From: Allacma fusca
Taxonomy: Eukaryota > Arthropoda > Collembola > Symphypleona > Sminthuridae
Assembly: GCA_947179485.1 (NCBI GenBank)
Contig: OX359245.1
Span: forward strand, 44,255,067-44,319,066
Direction: 5' to 3'
DNA: 64,000 nt
Shown here: piece after piece, positions 50,566 through 61,401 of the stretch
Numbering within the stretch: the stretch's first letter is position 1
How the letters are laid out: each line of letters begins with the position of its first letter
The notes under the pieces: model-generated
Databases searched by the model: none
Seen by the model: only the letters and a program-made list of their open reading frames with translations
What the model was told of the DNA's origin: nothing
Position numbers and translations under genes: made by a program

Positions 50566-51385
50566 TTGGTAAACAAGGATGGGAAATCGGAAAAATATGA
50601 ATTCTAATTCGAATTAAAATATTCAAGGCGAAGAATTCCGATTAAACATACTTATAGCAATACTGAAAAATATGAATTCTAATATGGATTTAAATATCCT
50701 CGAGTATTCGTTCATTATGAATTCCGATTTGAATATTTAATTGAATACTCCTAGTACACCGAAAATACAAAGAATTTAATTACGGAAAACGTTCAACCTT
50801 AGAAACATGTTATCATCAATGTTTTAGGAAGCTAGTTTCCCCCGCAGGTCATTAGGTATAAATTTAAGAGCTGAAAAAACACGTTCAACTGATATTTGAA
50901 ATCCAAAATTACTAATTTTCTTTCGGCCCATTTTTAGTTACCTATAAAAATTTTAGTATCAACGATTTAAATTACTTGAGTAATTAACTTGTAGGACAAA
51001 GAATAGTTTTGAGCACAACGGTTAAAAGCCTCTGACAAGTGCTAATAAATCGACTCTATTTTACGTAGAATGCGGAAGCATGTTCATTTCGGACGAAGAA
51101 AACGTTCGTCAATGATCTTTGATTAACTTTACGTTGTAAGTAAAAAATTGCGACAATTTTATACTTATATTTAAGTACGTACACTTGATGAAATATACCT
51201 TTTAAAACAATACTTTATTTTAATCGGAATTCAGTAAAAAATATTTGAATACCAATTCCGATTCGAAAATGTTTTTGAATGTGATTTTGAATTAAAATAA
51301 TTCCTGGGAATTATTTGGAATTCCAATATATTCGAATATAATTCCGATTCCGATACCGATTCCGATTCCCATCCTTGTTCGTAAA
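50566..51385. mobile_element. hAT-like non-autonomous element with GATTCC-rich interior
   Basis: The element is 50574-51377 (804 bp), with a perfect 16-bp terminal inverted repeat (CAAGGATGGGAATCGG at the left, its inverse at the right). It is flanked by TTGGTAAA (50566-50573) and TTCGTAAA (51378-51385), 7 of 8 matching. The interior is AT-rich with AATTC/GAATT words and no transposase frame. It lies 76 bp downstream of the copy 4 stop. Confidence 0.88.
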
Positions 51386-52141
51386 TACCTTTGTAAGGAT
51401 ACTATACTGTCCGTTGGTAACTATGATGAGAGTGGGATATATAAGAACTTTATTGTCATTGCTCTCCATTGAAAGTAGCCATTACTGACTCAGTATACTA
51501 TTTGACAAGGTATTCATTATTAGTATAATATTGAAATGTTTACGGCAAATATAATATTAAACATTATTGTATAAATGATTATGGCATATTAATGCACCAC
51601 TACTGTAATAAAATCATTAATTATTGATACAGGGATTTTAAATTTATGTATAAAATGCATGACGAACTTCGATATTGTCCCTCTAGATACAAATGTAAAG
51701 ACCAATAGTTTCAATATCTTTAACATCGAAATTAGATTTAAAGTAAGGAATGCGTGGATCATAAATGGATTTCTTCTGTTGATTCACTTGGTCTGCTTTG
51801 TTGATAATATCTTCCATTCTGATGGTGGGTCAATAATAAAAGCTGGTTTAGATCTCATGTCCACTGTAAATATAATTATCTACCCTTCTACTTGTTCCAT
51901 CTAAGTCTTCACAAAATAATTCTTCTTCAACCTTAAAACCTCCTCTCAATTTTTGTTGTTAAAAGGGTTCTGATTAGATTCATGTTTAGGGCCGAAGTGA
52001 AACCAAGTTCTTTATTGTGACCGTCCAAATGTATGATGTATGTTGACACTTCTATCAGACCCCAAGGAATGTAGAAAAACATTGGTGATCAACACTACGT
52101 GCTAAGTCATTATAAGGGGGGACGCGCCATTATAGGTAGTT
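51386..52141. other. Decayed sequence with a trace of an IR 3' end
   Basis: No intact gene. Near 51990-52025 the words AAGTGAAACCAAGTTC and TTGTGA(C/T)CGT match the sequence just past the stop of the IR at 59119-60639 (60637-60665). This suggests an old IR copy whose coding part has eroded. The open frame at 51659-51904 starts at TTG and has no recognised motif. Confidence 0.4.
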
Positions 52142-52489
52142 GTCGGATTTTTGTGGGAAGACGGGAGGATTCTTCCCTGGGAAAAAATGTTTCTGGCAGG
52201 GATAATCTCAAAGGGAAGGAATTCTATTTTGAGTTCAGGGATTTTAAAATTCGTTGTCGTGTTTCAGAGAAATTGGTTAAGCAACCAGGGATTTTTAGAT
52301 TGATTGACCTTATTTGACAGGGATTTGATGTCTTCAAGGGAAATTCTTTTCGCCAACAGGGATTTTGAAAATCGTTGACGTTTCTTTCAGCAGGGAGTTT
52401 TGATATCGTTGAGGACCTCCCTGCAGGGACATTTGATACAGCAGGGAAATTCAGAAATGATCTTTCAGGGAGATTTACAAAAATCCGAC
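52142..52489. mobile_element. MITE-like element with 13-bp perfect inverted ends
   Basis: The left end GTCGGATTTTTGT and right end ACAAAAATCCGAC are perfect inverses. The interior contains five or six drifting copies of CAGGGATTTTGAAAATCGTTGA-like sequence. No coding capacity and no clear target duplication. Confidence 0.6.
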
Positions 52490-53119
52490 CCCGAATATAG
52501 GATGAAACATCATAATGCAGATTTGTTCACAGAGCATTGCTTCGTTTTTCCTTTTCCTTAGGTATACCCTTGACTACAGTTTTAGATAACGATAGAAGCA
52601 TTGACTATTGTAGAAATAATTCGAATTTCAATTTAGAACATTCGTTCCGCATACATACCTAAAAATATTTTCAAAGCATTTGGAATAATTTGTTACAAAT
52701 TATTTCTAATTCATGAAATTTAAATAGCGAGTTGTACGCTGGATTAAATGCAGAGTATTATCAAAGTTAGAAGTGGCCGCTTAGAGGTGCAGCGGAAATA
52801 CTATAATCTGTGCAAACCGTGTTTCCCCAAAAATGGGAACATGATGATTAATTTTCTATAGATTTTTTTGGGTCTTGCTTCAATCCACTCAACATGATAG
52901 CTAGAATCGATTCAAATCTACTACGTTGTCTCAAATTGTATTATATCATATATTCTCATTCTATGCTGAAATTAGTATTTATGTACGGAATGTTCGGATA
53001 CGTAGATTCTTATTTTAGAAGGATTACTGGATCTGAATAATTAACCATTTTGTCAATCTTCAGTAACTTTAGTTATATCCCTACATTGTTACCCACTAAA
53101 TCTGTTGTTTTTTAAAATT
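52490..53119. other. No gene seen
   Basis: AT-rich, non-coding. Presumably decayed sequence upstream of the IR fragment at 53120. Confidence 0.4.
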
Positions 53120-53372
53120 TATTACAAATTAAAATTTGGGCACAATAGGAAAATTCTAAACGACCCACTTCTTCGGAACTCTTTATCCTTGTACATGCCA
53201 TTTGCTCCTCTTGGAAACTTTCCTGCTTCAAAAAGGTTAAGGGCTATGTTAAGCTCCGGCTTGTATTCGTTTTCTGAATTGTTATTCGTTTAACCACACG
53301 AGAGCGTCAAATGAAAACGAGGCAAGCGCGTTATCAATGGAAAGTTCCATATGGTTTTAGTGTTGATTGCGT
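53120..53372 (+). pseudogene. Ionotropic-receptor C-terminal fragment
   Basis: The frame encodes KFGHNRKILNDPLLRNSLSL and ASKRLRAMLSSGLYSF, which match the C-terminal part of the IRs at 53828 and 59119 almost residue for residue. A short deletion then shifts the frame, after which HTRASNENEASALSMESS continues the match before a stop (TAG). No upstream receptor domains are present. This is a truncated, frameshifted relic. Confidence 0.82.
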
Positions 53373-53827
53373 CCCGAGGGGTATTTTGAAAAACGTAGCA
53401 TTTTAATAAAAGCATTAAGACACTCAAACATAATAGTTTAAATTTATATTGGTACAATATCTGTAAAGTACAACTACAATTTACAAAAGGTCTTTTGTAA
53501 TAAATTCGAATAAATTTCGTGAAAAAGTTATTTTCATAAAGTGATTGGATCAGTGAATCTACACCTATCAGTAGTATGTACAAGTATCAACACTTATCAT
53601 GTCTATCGTGATGACACTGGAAAATATTTTATCCACCCTTAAACTACCACTTAAGAAAATTTCAAATCAATTATAATTATTTCATACTCAAATAAATGGA
53701 TTTGTACAATTCGATTTACAAGTTGTACCATCCAAATTTGCCTGCAAGCAGTTGGATGAACTACCCTGTATAGTAAAATTGATTTCCAAATAATTAGGTT
53801 AAGGTCCTGAAAATATTTTAATTGAAA

Positions 53828-55854
53828 ATGTACACAAGAATCGTATTGTTTTTTCTTCAAGGACTACCTCACAGAGGCCTTTCTTATTCAACCAGTGAAA
53901 ACGTTAATCTGAATCCAATTATTTCAAAACTGCACGACTGCATAATTGTTTTTATTCAAATAACATACCCAGTTGATTACACCCGGCTCCAAACCCCTTT
54001 TGCTTTAAGCGTATTTCCCTTTGAGAAAATATTTTCAGTAGAAAAATGGAAGCTCAGGCCGCAATTTTACGATATCCCAGAAAATATACGTTCCTTCAAA
54101 GAAAAACATTTACGCTGCGTTGCTCATTTTGTACTTGTGGAAAAACATCCAATCTTTGATGACATTGGGAAAGTGATCACATCATTCGGGCGGGACTATG
54201 CGAAAGTGATAAACTTTACGAAAGGAATAAATTTCCCATATCAGCTGGTACGAAGCAACGTCAGAAAATCAAAAATTATTGTTTTCATTGTTGGGACTTC
54301 TGGTGAGCATTGGTTGTCACACGAAATCATGTTGAAGGTGCAAACGTTTAGTAACATTCCACATTTTGTCTAAGCTTTTATATTATATCCTGGATTTAAC
54401 AAAAGCAGTAGTAAATTTCATGGGTATCTGAAATATCTCAAACGGGAATACGTCTTCAAATGCTTGGCAATAAACTGTCTGCGTACTATGTTTTCAGCAT
54501 TGAACAAAGCCACAAATAATGGGGAACAAATTTTATTAGGAAGAATACTTGGAACAAATTATGCCTCCTTTGGCCCATGTCAGTTTGATGGTAGCCCACT
54601 CCGCCGGATCAACCCCTGCAGGTTATTCGACTCTGTACCAAATTTTTTAAATGGGGATCTCATCAACATGAGCATGATGATCTCCTACATTCCTAGCGCT
54701 GTTATAACGACAACAGGAACATTTCATTTAACGTTACTTCCGGCAACGATATTAGGTTACGAGGAGTTTCCCGTTTCCTACACAACCGCCAAAAATTTCA
54801 TAACCTCTGACGGTGCGTTTACAGTTACCATTGAGTTGGCCTTGTATACCAATCCTTTTGACCGCGTAAGTTGGCTCTGCATCGGCCTTTCCATTTTGAC
54901 TGCGGCGCTTTTCATATCATCCAAAATGGTATTTCCCGGCTATTCCAACTACAGGCAAAATTTCACTTTTTCATTCACATGGTTGGTTGCATCCGTGCTG
55001 GACCAAGGTGTGCTGCTAACCAGGATGACATCGAAGTCAAACTTCTGGAGAATTTTTTTAACAGTTTGGTTCCTGTCCGTAATAATTCTCTCAAATGGAT
55101 ACAAGGCACTTATGGAAACGGCTATAATCCAAGGAAATGAGTTCAGGACAAGATGGACGACACTGGGGGAGCTCCAGAACTTCACTTTATTTTATCCAAC
55201 AGGGAGGTTATTGTTTGAGAATTCCCAATTGAAGTTATGTAAAAAATGCGGTAGTGAAGCAATTACATGTGTGAGGTTTTGCAGTTCGGGGTCTGCTTCG
55301 TTTAAATGCGCTGATGAGAGAGGGAGCCTTCGTGTGAACGACATCACGTCAAAACCTATTTTGCCGAAACAATTTTCCCCCTTTTGCGAGGAACATTTGG
55401 GATCAATAATCGAGGAAAAACTGACATTGCCTCAAACGGCCTTGGTAGTTCCTTCGGATGAGTTTGACTACTACTGGGATCAAGTGAGCCAAAGGATGCG
55501 AAAGAAAAAATTGAAATTTGCACACAACCGGAAAATTTTAAATGACCTACTTCTTCGAAACTCTTTATCCTTGTTTATCCCAAGTTCCATCAATGGAAAC
55601 TTTCTCGCTTCGAAAAGGGTACGGGCTATGTTAAGTTTCGGCTTATACTCGTTCTGGGAAAATGGGATCTGATAAGGTTCCCTAATTGTTACTCGTTTTT
55701 CCGCACGAGGGCTTCAAGTGAAAGCGTGGCAAGTGCTTTGTCAATGGATAGCTCAGTGGTTTTAGCTTTGATTGCGTTTCTTTGGAGCTTGTTAGCTTGT
55801 GCTATAATTTTTGTAATGGAAATTATTTACAATAAATTGTTAACAGTTAAATGA
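53828..55854 (+). pseudogene. Ionotropic-receptor-like gene (IR-A) with in-frame stop and frameshift
   Basis: Intronless. ATG at 53828 gives a signal-peptide-like start (MYTRIVLFFLQGL), followed by a ligand-binding-type region. TAA at 54371-54373 interrupts the frame, which then continues unchanged to 55672. In that part are TM1 (WLCIGLSILTAALFISSKMVF), a pore-loop-like segment (FTWLVASVLDQG), TM2 (FLTVWFLSVIILSNGY) and the second ligand lobe (TALVVPSDEFDYYW). One base is missing near 55661 relative to the sister gene at 59119; after shifting, the match resumes (FFRTRAS, VVLALIAFLWSLLACAIIF, the third helix) and ends at TGA 55852-55854. This is the layout of iGluR-related IRs. Two lesions make it a probable pseudogene, though IR stop read-through is known in Drosophila. 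Confidence 0.82.
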
Positions 55855-56044
55855 TTTAGTTATTCATAAATTGAATTTAATATTTTTAAAGAAAGTTAAG
55901 ATTAGCTATTTAAGGATACATTATCTGTGTTAATTATAAACATATAAGTATATTTTGTTTTAATTATTATCAATGAGTTAAATATTCTGCTTATTTTTAA
56001 CAAGATTGATGCATGTGAAAACATTCGCCTGCATGTGAAATCTA

Positions 56045-58420
56045 GTTGGTTGATTGTTGATTGTCGGTGGACCTCCAGCCCTTATTGGCTGTCCAGCGAA
56101 ATCATGGGAAAAGTTTAGTTTTTCGACAAAGGTCAATACCTTGTTCCGGCATTTATAATATATCCTACGTCAAAGGAAAGCACTGTATTTCATGGTTGCG
56201 TGGAATACAGGGGCGAGGCAACTTCCTTGGACGGGGACGGATTGCTCCTTAACTTTTAGCGCACTTTATTTACAGTTACATAATTTTGTAATTCTGTTGA
56301 TAATATTACTAGCAATAAGTGTACTGAATATCAGCGTGCTACGCTCACCGATGCCTCCACAAATAGCTCCGGAAGTTGAAGGTATCAGATTAGACGTTTC
56401 CGGGAAAGGTTTGACCCGGTGTCAGGTCAAACACGAATTTAAAAATCAAAACATCAGTTTCTCCAATCGAACAGTATCCAGGGTAGTTAATTCAGTGGGG
56501 AAAAAACGGTTGGCTCAAACACTGGGACTTCCACGACCAAAAAACAACTACCCTAGAAAAGTCCGAAATTCGGTATTATAACGGGAAGTGGATATATTGT
56601 GAAAGTCGAGATGAGTGAGGAGGATGGGTGGGAATAAATTGATGAGATCCGGAGTTGAGTAGAGGATGGGGGGTGTAAATAAAAGGTGAGGTACGAAGAT
56701 GAGTAGAGGAATAATTAATAACTTTTATTAAAAGAAACGAAGAAATAGGAATAATTCCCAATATTAACAATAGGAATAACTTTCCACACTGATAACTTCA
56801 GTAGTAATTATAAATAAATAAGAGAATAATCTCAAAACGGTCGCGCAGAAAACCAAAGTAGGGAAAATTAGGAGAAGACTCGAGAGAGATGAGACACAAT
56901 GTGAATATCTTGATCGGTGAAGAGTGAGTGAATCCAAATATTACAATAATTAATCTGTAGTAACATTTCATAGCATCTTATGTAACATATTAATGTAGCC
57001 AATAAAAATAGATATTTTACAATAGAAATAGTATCATCGATAATAAGTACATGAATAAATAACAAATAAGTACAATGAGTATTTCCATAGCGACATAAGA
57101 TAAGCTCTATGCTTAAGCATGCAGAGCAAGGAAACTCTGGATGTCGGAAACTTACGTAAACCTATTACCTATATCTAACATTAGCGAGGATGTCGGGAAG
57201 TGTCCGATCAGCCCTTCTTCTGCTTGCAGAAGTACGCTAACTCACACTACTTTTCCAGTAGGTATGTACCTAGCGGAGCGTCATTTGTTTACATGGCGCT
57301 TCCCGCGTAGGCACATTAGGCGACATGAGCAGTGCTGGGGGTGCTGCTAGCGTGCCGTAAATCACTGGCCGATTTACAATATTGGCCTCTAAGGTTAATC
57401 CTTTGTCCCAAAGAGCAATTGCAAGGAAACTACACGTTTCTCAGAGGACTGTGAATCGGATTATTCAACAGGATCTGAAAGCGAAGACTAAAAAAAGACC
57501 AGAGTTCACACGCTCGACAAGATCGACAAACATAAACGTAATAGGCAGACCAACTCCCGGAAGCTATACAAGGAGCACCTGTCAGGGGAAAAATCGGATT
57601 TTGTGGTAAATCTAGACTAAACATACTTCTTTCTCAGTGACTGCAATGCCGATAGCCGAATTTACTATTCTAAGGCAGCTACGGTCACTGAGACACCCGT
57701 GATCCAGAGGAAGGAGAGGTTCGACTCGAAGATCATGGTCGTAGGAGCGATAACTGGAAGGGAAGTACTGCCTTTAATTAAAGTGTCTCCAAAAGTTAAA
57801 GTCAGTGCTGCCTACCATGTTGACCGCGTTTTGAGGCCCTTACTCAAAAAGGAAGTGCCACCAATTTATGGAGAGGACACATCAAAGGTCTTCGTACATA
57901 ACGACGCGGCAAGCTCCCACACGGCCAGAATTACCCGGGCATATTCAGAAGACCTCCACCGGAAAACTGGTATAACCTTAATTTAGAATAAGAAAATACC
58001 AGTAAAGTCACCGGACACCAGCCCTACGAACTTTTTTTGGATTCGTTGCTTTAATACAGTCCCTTGAAAAAACAAAATTATCTTCTATGTCGGGACCTTG
58101 GAAACATTAAATCTGATATCTTCAACTTCCGGAGCAATTTGTGAAGGCATCGGTGGGAGTAGCACGTTGATATTCAGTACACTTATTGCTAGTACTATTA
58201 TCAACATAATTACAAAATTATGTAACTGTAAATAAAACGCGTTAAAAGTTAAGGTGCAATCCGTCCCCGTCCAAGGAAGTTGCCTCGGCCCTGTATTTTG
58301 ACAGGAAATTAAACTTCACATGTTAAACATGTCACGCAAAGCATGCTATCCGTGGAATTTTTGGAAACGGCCGGAACTGTTGGAAACGAGTTTTTAACAT
58401 TTTAACGCTTTATATATTTT
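56045..58420 (+). pseudogene. Ionotropic-receptor fragment split by a Tc1/mariner-type element
   Basis: Between 56055 and 56205 the frame reads WTSSPYWLSSEIMGKV, a stop, then LVPAFIIYPTSKESTVFHG. This parallels the IR-A segment at about 54290-54430 (GTSGEHWLSHEIMLKV and AFILYPGFNKSSSKFHG). After the transposon, EYFDRKLNFTC continues in the expected frame across the TA site, then another stop. No other IR domains are present. The fragment covers just the part of the ligand-binding region that the open copy at 59119 lacks. Confidence 0.72.
56208..58293 (+). mobile_element. Tc1/mariner-type transposon with about 200-bp inverted arms
   Basis: The element starts CAGGGGCGAGGCAACTTCC and ends with its inverse GGAAGTTGCCTCGGCCCTG; a TA lies on each side (56206-56207, 58294-58295). 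The inverted similarity runs about 200 bp inwards and includes the start of the transposase, so the right arm also carries an inverted copy of the MP(P/S)QIAPEVE coding start. On the plus strand, 56351-56581 encodes an HTH region (FSNRTVSRVVN), about 57382-57609 a second one (SQRAIARKLHVSQRTVNRII), and 57690-58055 the catalytic part (MVVGAIT, FVHNDAASSHTA, then SPDTSPTNFFW after a stop), with roughly 36 residues between the last two Asp. About 780 bp between the two HTH regions are unrelated and look like a nested insertion. The transposase is dead. Confidence 0.85.
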
Positions 58421-58442
58421 TGACGCTCATATAGAGACTATA

Positions 58443-58788
58443 TCGTCGCTGAAGAGGCAAAATGGACTACATGCATTTTCGATTAAAATCAAAATGGTCT
58501 ACATGCAGTTTTACTAAATGCAAAATGGAATAGATGCATCAAGTTTTAAAAGCAATATGGTCTACTTACAATTTCGTCTAAAAGCAAAATGGTCTACATA
58601 CAGTACAATTTCGCTTAAAAGTATACACGCATGTAGACCATTTTGCTTTTAGTGAAAACTGCATGTAGTTCATTTTGCTCTTAGGAAACCTTGCAACTAT
58701 TCCGTTTTGCCTTTAAGGAAAAAGGCATGTAGACCATTTTGCTTCTAGTCCAAATTGCACTTAGTCCATTTTGTATCTTCAGCGACGA
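58443..58788. mobile_element. Mariner-type MITE with internal ACATGCA repeats
   Basis: TCGTCGCTGAAGA at the left and TCTTCAGCGACGA-type sequence at the right form inverted ends, with TA on both sides (58441-58442, 58789-58790). The interior is a palindromic set of CAAAATGGTCTACATGCA and its inverse TGCATGTAGACCATTTTG, about four in each direction, so the single strand could fold into a long hairpin. No coding capacity. Confidence 0.75.
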
Positions 58789-59013
58789 TATGATACAATT
58801 CCTGTTTAGCTTTTTAATCAAATATATGTGTAATCTCCTTTTTCAATTCACATAAGAGCTTCTGTAATAAATTCGCATTATTGTTATGTGCATAATGATT
58901 GACAAGTGCTATAAGAGCCCTTATCTTGCCTTATGCACTGGCATTTGCTAGAATTATTGTTCTTTTCCTCCCAGAAATTGTACAATAAGTAAATTACGTT
59001 ACGTTCAAATGAC

Positions 59014-59060
59014 TATAAATTTGCGTGCAATCGGACAATATAGTGTGCACTAGTCAGCAG
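59014..59060 (+). promoter_or_regulatory. Possible core promoter of the open IR gene
   Basis: TATAAAT at 59014-59020 is followed about 40 bases later by AGTCAGCAG, which resembles an arthropod initiator. The spacing is longer than the usual 30 bases, so this is a weak call. The ATG is at 59119. Confidence 0.25.
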
Positions 59061-59118
59061 TGCCTTTCTGTAATAATAAACTTCCACTGGTTTTCAAACT
59101 CGGTATTGGGTGATCATA

Positions 59119-60639
59119 ATGTGTTGTTTTAAATTTTGCCCGAAAATAATCCTCTCCCTCATTCTGATGCCTTTCAAATTTTGCTTTCCCTTACCTTCTA
59201 GTGAAAGTCTTAATCCGAATCCAATAATTTCGAAACTGGACGACTGCATAATTATTTTTGTTCAAATAACATATCCAGTTAACTACAGTCAGCTCCAAAC
59301 CCCTTTTGCATTAAGGGTATTTCCAGCCGAGGAAATATTTTCTGGGAAGGAATTGAAGAATAGGCCCTCGTTTTACGAAATCCCAGAAAACATCCGTTCC
59401 TTCAAAGAAACACATTTGCGCTGCGTTGCCCACTTTGTACTTCTGGAACATCGTAGGAATTTTGGTGGTATTGAGAGCATGATGGAATCAGACGAAGCGA
59501 AAATGCAAGAAATTCTTGAAGTTGCAAATTCAGCACGTACCTTTGTACGAAATATTGTGAAAATATCAAAAATAACTACTAATTGTTGGACCATTGAGTT
59601 GGCCTTGTGTACCAACCCTTTTGACCGCGCAAGTTGGCTCTGTATCGGCCTTTCGGTTTTAATTGCGTCGCTTGTCCTGTCAACGAAAATGGTATTTTCC
59701 AACTGCTCCAACTATCGGCAAAATTTCAAACTTTCCTCCGCATGGTTGGTTGCATCGATGCTGGACCAAAGTGTACACCTAACCCACATGACATCAAAAT
59801 TCAAGTCAAACTTCTGGGGAATATTTTTATCAGCTTGGTTCCTATTCACAATAGTTATCTCAATTGGTTACAAGGCATTTATGAAAACGGATATTATCAA
59901 AGGAAATGAGTTTACAACCAATTGGAAGAAATTGGATGAGCTCCAGAACTTCACTTTATTTTATCCAGTAGGGTTATCTTTTATCAAAAATCCTGAGCCG
60001 AAGATGTGTAAAAAGGATTCGAACGAAGGAATAACTTGTGAGAGGCATTGGGGTATTTTTCCTACTTCGTTGCAGTGCAATGATGAGAGAGGAAGGCTGG
60101 TTATGGACGACGTATCAGCGAAGTCAATAGTCCCACATCAGTTTACACCCTTTTGTTACCACGATCTAGATTTCATAATTGAAGAAAATCTGACAACGCC
60201 TAAAACAGCATTAGTTGTTCCTTCGGATGAGTTCGATTACTACTGGGATCGGGTGAGTCGAAAGATGCGCAAGAAGAAAAAATTGAAATTCGCACACAAT
60301 AAAAAACAATTAAATGACCCACTTCTCCGGAACTTGCTATCGTTGTACATGCCAAGGGCTAGTGCTGGAAACTTTTCCGCTTCAAAAAGAGTAAGGGCTA
60401 TGTTGAGCTCCGGCTTATACTCATTTTGGGAGAAATGGGACTTGAGAAGGTTTCCAAGTTGCTACTCATTTTTCCGCACGAGAGTTCCTAGTGAAAATTT
60501 TGCAAGCCCGTTATCAATGGATAGTTCGGTGGTTGTGGCCCTGTTAGTGTTCCTATGGAGCTTGTTAGCTTGTGCGATGATCTTTTTAGCTGAATATTTC
60601 TACCCGAAATTTTATAATATATTTTTAGGGGCAAAGTGA
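59119..60639 (+). CDS. Ionotropic-receptor-like gene (IR-B), open frame with shortened ligand-binding domain
   Basis: Intronless frame of 506 residues. I take ATG 59119 as the start; it gives a signal peptide (MCCFKFCPKIILSLILMPF). The N-terminal part (LNPNPIISKLDDCIIIFVQ) matches IR-A up to about residue 150. The protein then jumps straight to TIELALCTNPFD, skipping about 180 residues present in IR-A. TM1 (WLCIGLSVLIASLVLSTKMVF), a pore-like segment (SAWLVASMLDQS), TM2 (FLSAWFLFTIVISIGY), the S2 lobe (TALVVPSDEFDYYWDRV) and TM3 (VVVALLVFLWSLLACAMIFL) are all intact. IRs are chemosensory cation channels of the iGluR superfamily. Losing much of the first ligand lobe should impair ligand gating, so this may be a silenced relic with an accidentally open frame or a shortened receptor. 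Confidence 0.8.
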   Translation: MCCFKFCPKIILSLILMPFKFCFPLPSSESLNPNPIISKLDDCIIIFVQITYPVNYSQLQTPFALRVFPAEEIFSGKELKNRPSFYEIPENIRSFKETHLRCVAHFVLLEHRRNFGGIESMMESDEAKMQEILEVANSARTFVRNIVKISKITTNCWTIELALCTNPFDRASWLCIGLSVLIASLVLSTKMVFSNCSNYRQNFKLSSAWLVASMLDQSVHLTHMTSKFKSNFWGIFLSAWFLFTIVISIGYKAFMKTDIIKGNEFTTNWKKLDELQNFTLFYPVGLSFIKNPEPKMCKKDSNEGITCERHWGIFPTSLQCNDERGRLVMDDVSAKSIVPHQFTPFCYHDLDFIIEENLTTPKTALVVPSDEFDYYWDRVSRKMRKKKKLKFAHNKKQLNDPLLRNLLSLYMPRASAGNFSASKRVRAMLSSGLYSFWEKWDLRRFPSCYSFFRTRVPSENFASPLSMDSSVVVALLVFLWSLLACAMIFLAEYFYPKFYNIFLGAK

Positions 60640-61401
60640 AACCAAGTTCCATGTTGTGATCGTATGTATGGTTTTCTATTTACCCTTAATAACGATCCTT
60701 TTTTAACTAGTTTTGACTCTTTTTGGGTTGCATTGTCCTAAAAAATGGAAGTATGTTTAAAGGTCACACAAACATCTTTGTCAATTTTCGAAAATGAAGT
60801 GTTCTTATGGGATTTAACAAGCAAAATTTTAAGCCAGAAAATCCCATTGATAATTTGAAAAGGATGGCAAATATCTGCGAGGTCAATTTTGTAATTTATG
60901 AAAACGGATAGAAGTCAAACTTCTGGGGAATATTTTTATCGACGTTTAGAAAACCTTGTAGTTTTCGGAGACGATAAAATAATTTGGCAGGGTGTTTTGG
61001 TCCTGAGAGTTTCTTCTCACATGTGTATAACAATTCTGCCAAGAAAGATTGTTTCTAGCAAATCATTATTTGGTTCATCAATAATTGAAATCAATTCTTC
61101 TAAATCATGAATAATTACTTGTAGTTCGGTTTTTAGGATGACTTTTCTCTGACAATTTACTTTGTTGTTCATTTCTATAAATCTCGTTAGCAATATCCAT
61201 ATGATGTGATCCTGTAATATGTCCTTTGCAACCTCCTCTGCTTTCGCAAAGATGTTCGCAAAAGGGACAAGGCCAACGACTATCTTCTGGATGTTGTGAT
61301 GAGAAACTGTCTTAAGCAGTTTATATTAATGATCTCAGGTTCTCGCACCATCTTGATCAGCCATTATTGCGGATTGGCCAGTATTTAATTTCACGTTTTT
61401 A
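60640..61401. other. IR 3' flank with a rearranged IR scrap
   Basis: At 60899-60946 the words ATGAAAACGGATA and AAGTCAAACTTCTGGGGAAT appear next to each other. In IR-B they are about 80 bp apart and in the opposite order (59884 and 59805), so this is a rearranged fragment. Nothing else is recognisable. Confidence 0.45.

Noticed and set aside
54368..54450. A small intron that would remove the IR-A stop codon
   Set aside because: GTCTAA is a poor donor and the downstream frame matches the IR fragment at 56135-56190 straight through (AFI(L/I)YP), so the sequence behaves as coding.
57141..57350. 69-codon frame inside the Tc1/mariner element
   Set aside because: It lies in the unrelated block between the two HTH halves and has no recognisable motif.
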